A stretch of 64,000 nt of DNA from positions 19,234,190 through 19,298,189 of the forward strand of contig OY783200.1 in the NCBI GenBank assembly GCA_963678675.1, read 5' to 3'. The notes below the pieces were generated by a model that was given only the letters and a program-made list of their open reading frames with translations, was not told the origin of the DNA and ran no database searches. The position numbers and the translations under genes are program-made. This stretch comes from Xiphydria camelus (lineage: Eukaryota > Arthropoda > Insecta > Hymenoptera > Xiphydriidae). Below, in pieces: positions 57,028-64,000 of this stretch (position 1 is the stretch's first letter; each line of letters starts with the position of its first letter).

Positions 57028-57122
57028 TCGTACCCTACCGGGACTCGAACCTGCCCTCTTTAGAACGGGCTGTTTCGAAACTGTAAATGCTTTCGCACTC
57101 TACCAATTGAGCCTCGGTGGCT
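57028..57122 (-). tRNA. tRNA-derived SINE head (not a functional tRNA)
   Basis: Minus strand: GCCACCGAGGCTCAATTGGT AGAGTGC holds a good box A, and GGTTCGAGTCC is a perfect box B 43 nt later. The acceptor ends pair in only about 5 of 7 positions, the anticodon loop is oversized and the T stem is broken. It is therefore better read as the RNA polymerase III promoter head of a SINE whose body continues on the minus strand toward about 56765. Confidence 0.55.
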
Positions 57123-57176
57123 CTTCTGTGTTGTTTGAAACTTTGGTATATGAGTTAAAAAATTCAATGCGATATA

Positions 57177-58043
57177 CAGGGTGATATTTTGAAAACTTGC
57201 CACCTCAATATCTCAGAAAGTTACAGAGATTTTCTAAAAAAATACGGTTTCGATAGTGGAGAGGGGGAACCAAAATGGCATAATCGGAGACGCACGCACT
57301 CCAACCCCCTTAGGGGTAGCCCCCCCCAACTTTGTAATCTTAAATAGCAACCCCCCATGTGTGATACAGCGTTAGAAAGCTCTTTAAAAATGCTTTACAA
57401 CAAGACCAAATTTTCATACCTTTCGATGAGTCGTTTTCGCGCAAATCAAGAAAGAAACTGCTAGAAGTAAGTTTTGTCAATTTATTTATAAGGTCAATTA
57501 TGTTACAATAAATTTTCGAAGTGATTTCCATCACCTGATCTTACTCCCTGCGATTTCTTCTTATGGGGACATTTGAAATCTGTTGTTTTTCAAACTCAAC
57601 CAGCAAGCATTAACCAACTGAAACAGAGAAATACGCAAGAATGTCGCAAAATTTCAAGAACAACATTGGAAAAAGTTCGAAAAATCAATGGAAATCATTT
57701 CGAAAATATATTGTAACGTAACTGACCTTTAATAAATAAATTGACAACTTACTTCTAACATTCTTTCTCGATTTGCGCAAAAACTACTCATCGAAAGATA
57801 CCAAAATTTGGTGTTGTTATAAAGCATTTTTAAAGAGCTTTCCAACGCTGTATCACATATGGGGGGTTGCTATTTAAGATTACAAAGTTGGTAGGCTACC
57901 TCTAAGGGGGTTGGAGGGGGTGCGTCTCTGATTATGTCATTTTGGTTCCTCCTCTCCACTACCGAAACCATATTTTTTTTAGAAAATCTCTGTAACTTTC
58001 TGAGATATTAGGGTGGCAAGTTTTCAAAATGTCACCCTCTGTC
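57177..58043. mobile_element. Internally deleted DDE transposon with ~350-bp TIRs
   Basis: Ends CAGGGTGATATTTTGAAAAC and the mirrored GTTTTCAAAATGTCACCCTCTG, next to TA. Arms include GATTACAAAGTTGG and GTGTGATACAGCG and reach about 57525 and from 57717. The 190-bp middle is the transposase C-terminus. Same design as 11648-12220: only TIRs plus the last codons remain. Confidence 0.85.
57531..57716 (+). pseudogene. C-terminal 61 codons of an IS630/mariner-like transposase
   Basis: Starts SPDLTPCDFFLWGHLKS, the strand carrying the third catalytic acid of the DDE/D triad (..YSPDLTPCDFFLW). It goes on with ECRKIS and VRKINGNHFENIL before the stop. The frame is intact but lacks the helix-turn-helix and the first two acids. 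Its right boundary coincides with the inner edge of the TIR, so the TIR begins at the stop codon. It would depend on a relative for mobility. Confidence 0.85.
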
Positions 58044-58045
58044 TA

Positions 58046-59440
58046 ATACTTAACATATAAGGACTTTAATCCTTTGCGGCATAATGAGTCGGTCAACGAT
58101 ATTTTGCGTCCAAGATATAATTTTTAAACGAGACAAAAAGACGTAATCCTTATAAGAACCCGATGATGTAACCTTTGAAACAAGGTAAAAAGTCATGATC
58201 TCAACGAGGCCCCGATGGTGTAATCCTACTGAACTTTGCGTTTAAAAGTAAAATTGTTGACCAGGCAAAAGGAACATGATCCTGACGAGGAGACCTGACC
58301 GTATAAACCTTGCGGACTTTTACCTTATTTGATTCCGATAAGGATCTCATCGGGCATGCCTGAGTAGGGCATGCTTTAGGAATACCCGATCAGGTCCTTA
58401 TGGGGCATCGGGATAACTTTCAGCCCGGTATGTCTAGCTTCTGGCAAGGCACTGGACAGTGAAAACTATCTAGTTTTTCCTGCCCAGATGGAAGTAGGGA
58501 AGAACTAGACACATGTTTACTTGGGTTTATCGACACAAAACCAGTCAGAATGCCGACTATTTTCTGGGCAGAGTCCAAGAAAAATGACCGATTTCTGGGA
58601 AGTTTCTATTCAATTTCTCCGCCAGAATATATAGATTTCATCAATCCATGATGTCATCCGCCAGTCGCGCATCAGTGAAGCGATTTTCCAGCGAGTGTAG
58701 TATATGGATCAGTTTTTCCTACGCCGAAAAAGCGTCTTGAAAAGACGAGAAACGTGGATAACGACGAGTAGAGGAGTAAAAGGAGAAAGGATACAGGCGG
58801 CGTCGAGGCGCAGAAGGACCCCGGAGAGGTGAGCAAGAGTTCCATACAGAGAAAGAGAGATGGAGACGACGGAACTCGCAAGGTATCATCTATCATCTGG
58901 CCTGTTTACGAGTGAAACAGCCTGCAAATGCTATTCAATTTGCCTGATGGAAAGCCTTCCTTCCTTTCTCCCTCTCTCTCTCTCTCCCTCTCTCTATCCC
59001 CCTCCCTCTCTCTCACACATACTCTCTTTCCCAACTATCCGACATTGCCTGACTGCTAAGTTCTCAGTATTCCTATATTTCGTCTGTGCTTTTGCCTCTC
59101 GACGAGCCACCCTCACCCTCGCACTCCTTACACCCTTTACCGTACCTCTTACACTCAATTGTGCTTCTCTATACATGTATATATAATACATATCGCGTAT
59201 ACCTATATACGTACGTATACGTGTGGAATCCCACTTTCTTCCTTGAATTTCGGAGTGCTTCGCATTTCTGATACCGTCACACCACAGCGCGGAAGAGAGA
59301 GGAGGAAAGGAAGAGGATGCACGTAGCCAAGTGATATCCGGAAGTGGAGTATAGGATGTGGGAAAGCCCCGCGAAGCTGATGCGATCCGTGGGACGATTT
59401 GCGAGAGGGGGAAATAGAGATTATATATATAAACTTTATA
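58046..59440. other. Intergenic; no gene recognised
   Basis: 58060-58430 has repeated CCGATNAGG and TCATCGGG words similar to 56800-56900, perhaps SINE body. 58950-59010 is CT-rich. Frames of 61-154 codons show no domain. Confidence 0.4.
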
Positions 59441-59545
59441 TATATTGGGTCTATGCATAATTCCTTGGCGAAATTCCGACAGATGTCATTCGCAGTTGTT
59501 TTTCCGCTCTCAAATGTGTTAACCGTATGAAGTGTCGTACATTAA

Positions 59546-60066
59546 GGTTTCTCGAGCGGTACAGGAACTTTTTCCCTGCTAAAAGTTAGTTCATCGAAGT
59601 ACAGTAACACTCTAAAGTATGTTCTTCGTGCGATGTGGCAACAACTTTTGACGTACAATAGTATTTGTGTGTATCTGTGAGTTCAAAAATGGAGCCCAAA
59701 ACATCTGGTCATGTTGTGACGTCATGCGACGTTGCCACATTGACTTATCAAAGGTTAAATTTATAAAGACCAATTAATAAAAAAAATAACAGGCTTCTTA
59801 ATGAACGTGAAAATTGGTATAGGTGATTTTAGTTCATTAAACTTGCTGTTCAAAAAATTTCAGAACTTTTTCACTATTTTTCTCAGAAATATCGCGGTTT
59901 GTTAGTTATAACCCATAAGAACGTACGTTATTTTGTTATCAAAAAATCTTTGCAACAAGCTTCTTAAAAGACTAGAAAATTTAACTGAATTTTTTTTACT
60001 TCAATCTACCGAATGCAATCATTCTGAAGTATTTCTTACTATTTTTAGTATAACGCTCGAGAAACC
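59546..60066. mobile_element. TTAA-target MITE, copy 2, inside the mariner
   Basis: Flanked by TTAA (59542-59545 and 60067-60070). TIR GGTTTCTCGAGCG is perfect at both ends, better preserved than in copy 1 (52566-53081). It sits in the mariner 5' UTR and so inserted after the mariner did. Confidence 0.92.
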
Positions 60067-60155
60067 TTAAATGAAAGCTGAAATTTGTGCCGACATTTAA
60101 AAGAAAGTATTCATCGAGATCCGTGACGTATACGAAGTTTAATTATATTTTGTAC

Positions 60156-61168
60156 ATGGAAGGAAAAAACGTGTATTTTCAGTGCATTTTGCTTTTTTAT
60201 TTCCGAAAAGGCAAAAACGCATCGCAAACCCACAAAAAATATGCGCAATGTACGGAGAGAATGCCGTAAGCGAAAGTGTGAGTCGGAAGTGGTTTGCGAA
60301 ATTTCGCTGCGGAGATTTTGATCTCAAACATGCTCTTCTCTCTCATCAGCCAGTCACTACTGATGTCGATCAAATCAAGGCTTTAATCAACTCCGACCGG
60401 CATTTGACGACTACAGAGATCGGACATAACCTCAATATTAACCAATCAACTGTTTCAAGGCATTTACGGAAGCTTGGGACGGTAAACAAGCTTGATGTTT
60501 GGGTGCCGCACAAACTGAGCGAAAAGAATTGAATGGACCGAATTTCTGCTTGCGACTCGCTGCTCAAACGCCATCAAAATGAACCATTTTTAAAGCAGAT
60601 GATTACTGGCGATGAAAAGTGGATTGTCTACAAAAATATCAGCCGGAAAAGATTATGGTGAAGCGCGAAGAGGCTTCTCAAACCGTCGCAAAGGCAGGAT
60701 TACACCCGAAGAAGGTCATGCTCAGTATCTGTTGGGACTATAAAGGAATCGTCTATTATGAGCTGCTGCCACGCAACAAAACGTTTGATTCCACCAAGTA
60801 CTGCTCACAACTGGGTAAATTAAAGCAAGCAATTGATCAGAAACGGCCCGAATTGGCGAACAGAAAGGGCGTTGTGTTCCACCAGGACAACGCTAGGTCA
60901 CACGTTTCTCTCGTTTGGACAGGCTTGGTTGGGATGTTTTGGTGTACCTACCATATAGTCCGGACCTAGCACCTTCAGACTTTCACTTCTTCCGGGCGCT
61001 ACAGAACAATTTGAATAACAAAACCTTCAGTTCCCTCAACATCCTCAAAAACCAATTGGATGACTTCTTAGCCCAAAAATCTCAGAACTTCTATGAAAGA
61101 GGGATAATGAAGCTCGTGGGGAGATGGCAGAATGTCATTGAACAGAATGGAACATATTTAGTTGATTA
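60156..61168 (+). pseudogene. mariner transposase pseudogene
   Basis: ATG at 60156 begins MEGKNVYFQCILLFYFRKGK, the usual mariner start. Landmarks in order: GENAVSESVSRKWFAKFRCG (first helix-turn-helix), LNINQSTVSRHLRKLG (second), WVPHKLSEKN, ITGDEKWIVY (first catalytic Asp), MLSICWDYKGIVYYELLP, VVFHQDNARSH (second Asp), then LPYSPDLAPSDFH (third Asp of the D,D34D triad) and WQNVIEQNGTYLVD before the stop. Frame breaks occur near 60236, at an in-frame TGA (60530), near 60655 and near 60912. All three catalytic positions are present, but no continuous protein can be made. Length fits the family (about 345 aa). Confidence 0.93.
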
Positions 61169-61244
61169 AAATCGCTTTTTTTTCTAAATATTTTGCGTTT
61201 GAAATTTACTCAATTTTCGCGACGGAATTATGCTAGATCCAATA

Positions 61245-63103
61245 TATAGGAGGGAAATAGCGGGGGAAATGAGAAGAGAAGGGGGGTAGGAAAGCGAAAT
61301 CTGGAGACGAAGGAGATGCAACCTCGTTAAAATTGCGCGTTGCGTTGGGCGGAGAGGGAGGAGGGAGGGAAAGGGGAGAATAAAAAATGAGATAACGAAG
61401 TCGCGCGTTGCCATTATCATTAATATTAATTGAGTCAGCGACCCGCGGCAGCGCGTGGGTACTATATTTCGCGGCGCGCGAACGATCCCGCATCCCACTC
61501 GTAAATTTCTCGATCAATGAATGCGCGTCGTGCATACAGGTACACTTCCATATTCGCCACGGGCGGTGCTGCAGTTATCCGTATAGTGATATAGGCATAC
61601 GGCTGAAGCGAGATTGCGTTTCGGCGAATTACAGGCATTCTCAATTATCCGTAGTCGTTTTGAGAGTCTCTGCTACTGAGTTCGTGCGAACTTTTTCTTT
61701 TCATTTGAGGAACAACTTATCAAAACGCGTTTTGTCCATTCCCAGTTTGTCCTATAATCGCTAATAGTTTAACTAGGTTTTGCTGAGAATTTCTTGCTAT
61801 CAGGACAAAAATATTATCTGTGGCTGCAGAAGATACATCCTCTATAATAGTGAAAATATTTTCTGGAATAGTAAATATTTTTACCAAAAAAAGTTTCACT
61901 GCGATTATATAATAGTTATACTTGATATTTTATTGAGTATATATTTTGCTGCCACACATAATATTTCTGTCATGATAGCAAAAAGTTCCCAACAAAACCT
62001 ATAGTCTTGCTAACACTAATTTTTTTCCATGTGCAGATGCGACAGAAATCTACATATTTTCTCTGATAATTCCGTTCCGAATTTTTCCCTCTGTACGAAA
62101 TTGTTTCGGTGAGAAACCTCCTTTTGCATATAGCGTGGAGTACAGAATTGTGGAAATTGAAGAAGAGTCGAATGATACAGACAATATACATTATTTACCG
62201 CCAAATAGCCGCGCGCGCAACAATTCTATGTTCGCCGGTTTTCTTTTCCGAAACGCGGAAATACCGAAGAAACGAATATTCCAATCCTACGCATATCCGT
62301 ACATGTATGTATATCAATCCTATACGAAGGCAAGCACACGCGGCGATGTTCCATACGAGGCGAGGAAGGGCGATGAGAAATTTCCGGTATCGAGAAATTT
62401 TCTATAAAACGACCGCCCGATGGCAAGTGGAATGGATCGCGGAAGGTGCGGGGGCACACGGCGGAGAGGGGAATGAGCGGTACGGGGGCGGAGGGTTGAA
62501 AAGGGGGTAATCCACGCATCATATCTCACCGTTGACAAGCATTCATGACCCGCGGAGCACCGGAGCCCTCAATAGCGAACGACATCCACCAACAAACGCC
62601 CTCCTCAAACCCCTTCTATCCCTCCCCCCTTTCCCCACTGCTCGTCACGACAAACTCCTGAGTCGAGTTCAACCGAGTCCCATAGTATAGACCGCAACCA
62701 TCGGACCGAACGGAATATGACAGCGCCCGGACCGTCGCCTCCTTCTCCTGATCCCCCCCCCCCCCCTTCGAGCTCAGTTGAAAATTAACCGAATCGCCCC
62801 GCGAAGGGGTATTCATATTTTTCATAATCCTTTCCGTGAGGTAAAACAATGCGTTTATTTCGCCCCACCATGGGTACGTATAATACCTACTGCATTTTCC
62901 GGAATTCTATGCAAACGTACGGGGGGGGGGGGGGGGGGGTGGGCAGTGGAATTAATATTTCATAAAAGCTCGAAAAAGGGTTGGAATTATTGTATGTCGC
63001 CCCGCTGTTTTCAGAATCGCTGGCGGGTCTATCGTTCGCTGCTGATGCGATTTTATCAAATCGAATTTATGGGGATGCAGCGAAGATTCTACTATATAAG
63101 AGA

Positions 63104-63153
<50 letters not shown>

Positions 63154-63260
63154 GTGCGGAGAGGAGATGAGTAAAACTTGGTGTCTATATTATTGAAGTG
63201 AAATATAGAGTTTCGGAGATTAATTTATAGAGATGTTAGAAAGAAAATAATTTCTTGTTC
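61245..63260. other. Intergenic; no gene recognised
   Basis: GA-rich 61250-61380; GC-richer patches at 61440-61600 and 62390-62760. Frames of 60-133 codons overlap on both strands with no domain. A C run at about 62753-62766 and a G run of about 19 at 62921-62939. Confidence 0.45.
63107..63150. repeat. (TA)n microsatellite
   Basis: About 20 TA units, interrupted once by CA, ending in TATGTATATG. Confidence 0.95.
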
Positions 63261-63299
63261 TATTTCAGAGACTAAGTTGAAATATTTTAGTCCAGATAC

Positions 63300-64000
63300 A
63301 TTCCTATATCTGGCGGTAAAACAAGTATGGGGAATAGGAGAAAGAATATTCAGAAATGATTTTGTGTCATGCGTATGAAGATTTTCGATATTTCGGTGAA
63401 GGGGATCATTGCATATGGGGCTGAGATTTGGGGTTGGGAGGAGAGAGCAATTCTGGAAAAGATAAAATAAAAATATTTAAAGTGGACACTGGGTTTGGAG
63501 AAGAGTATTGGAGGAAACAAAGAATAGAATTTTGAAAGGAAGGTACTGGGAAGAGAGAGAAGGATACTGGTAAAAAGGAATGCTAAAGAAAGAAACAAAA
63601 AGGGAAAGTAAAGACCAAAGGTATAAAAGAGAGGGAGTAATACTTAAATATAGATGCGGTTTTAGATTACAAGAGATAGAGGAGGGGGACAGGAAGAATA
63701 TAAGAGAAATAATGTGTGAGAAGGAAAAGAAAGTGCAATTGCAGCAACAGTTCAATAAAATTGCTAAAACGCGTTACTGCGAAAGGTACAAGGAGATAGT
63801 AATGGATGATCTGCCTGGGTATCTATTAAATAGCGGAAAGAATGGAAGCCAGAAATTGATTGCGAGAGCAAGATGCGGGAATTTAGATGAGACGGGGAAA
63901 TACTGAATGCAGAGAGAAGATAAGAGATGTGTAATATGCGGAGAGGAAGATGGGTCCCTAGAACATTTAGTGATCAGGAGAAGTGGGGGTTGGTCAAGTA
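63300..64000 (+). pseudogene. C-terminal part of a non-LTR retrotransposon ORF2, cut by the window edge
   Basis: Read across several frame breaks: VWGIGERIFRNDFV, VKGIIAYGAEIWGWEERAIL, KYLKWTLGLEKS, later KYRCGFRLQEIEEGDRK, ERYKEIVMDDLPGYL, SQKLIARARCGN, and after a stop at 63904 CVICGEEDGSLEHL. GAEIWGW....iL...q.kylKw.LGl and the final C..CG..dg.leHl cluster are typical of the region after the reverse transcriptase in one abundant insect LINE group. Frameshifts and stops show decay. The reverse transcriptase would lie upstream but is not present, so the copy is 5' truncated at about 63270; its 3' end lies beyond 64000. Confidence 0.8.

Larger units (their letters stand above)
59445..61242 (+). 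mobile_element. mariner element with a nested MITE in its 5' UTR
   Basis: TIRs TTGGGTCTATGCATAATTCC at the left and, inverted, TTGGATCTAGCATAATTCC at the right, flanked by TA (59443-59444 and 61243-61244). Subtracting the 521-bp MITE and one TTAA leaves about 1.27 kb, the canonical mariner size. The gene at 60156-61168 reads left to right. TIR mismatches and several frame breaks show it is an old inactive copy. Confidence 0.9.

Noticed and set aside
57028..57122. Functional tRNA gene
   Set aside because: Boxes A and B are good, but the acceptor and T stems mispair and the anticodon loop is too large.

Overview
The window looks like animal, most likely insect, nuclear DNA. It carries typical arthropod transposons (mariner, Tigger/pogo, piggyBac, PIF/Harbinger, Helitron, non-LTR retrotransposon ends), compact TATA-driven gene architecture and A+T-rich DNA broken by short G+C-rich islands. 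The right-edge LINE tail and the transposon mix would fit a hymenopteran, but that is inference and no host marker gene was recognised. There is no bacterial signature and no CRISPR array. Nearly all long reading frames here are chance frames, low-complexity DNA or transposase debris.

Layout. 0-5.3 kb: intergenic DNA with several inverted-repeat elements (138-371, 388-542, 1786-1990, 2061-2317, 2667-3298, 4005-5241). 6.3-8.05 kb: an A+T-rich satellite of about 285 bp period with three separate palindromic insertions. 8-16.5 kb: mostly featureless, with four further terminal-inverted-repeat (TIR) elements and a 387-bp LINE 3' end bounded by a 13-bp target duplication. 16.6-24.5 kb and 47.2-51.5 kb are two copies of the same duplicated block, called A and B here. 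Copy A alone carries a Tigger derivative, a 1-kb CT/CCCTCT array, an extra inverted arm and two more insertions. The block contains a broken ubiquitin-specific-protease-like frame. 24.5-25.1 kb holds the best candidate host gene: an intronless 57-codon frame for a secreted four-cysteine peptide, with a TATA box, a poly(A) signal and a recent 109-bp tandem duplication just upstream. 25.4-28.1 kb: piggyBac-like remains and a nested giant palindrome. 29.6-32.8 kb: a tandem array of a roughly 435-bp unit split by a 2.07-kb Harbinger-like element that carries a frameshifted zinc-type exon.

34.1-34.7 kb: a ~150-bp tandem repeat. 39.0-39.9 kb: a decayed Helitron gene with the DUF6570 region. 41.1-42.8 kb: a 1.68-kb fold-back element with arms of about 600 bp and a 10-bp target duplication, Mutator-like. 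46.0-47.1 kb: a Helitron with recognisable ends and a Pif1 helicase C-terminus. 52.6 and 59.5 kb: two copies of a TTAA-targeting MITE, the second sitting inside a mariner (59.4-61.2 kb). 56-58 kb: 5S-like and tRNA-like SINE material and an internally deleted DDE element. 63.3 kb to the end: the C-terminus of a non-LTR retrotransposon, cut by the window edge.

The history is mostly transposons landing in repeats and in each other. The only sequence that looks like a working host gene is the small secreted-peptide gene at 24854-25027.
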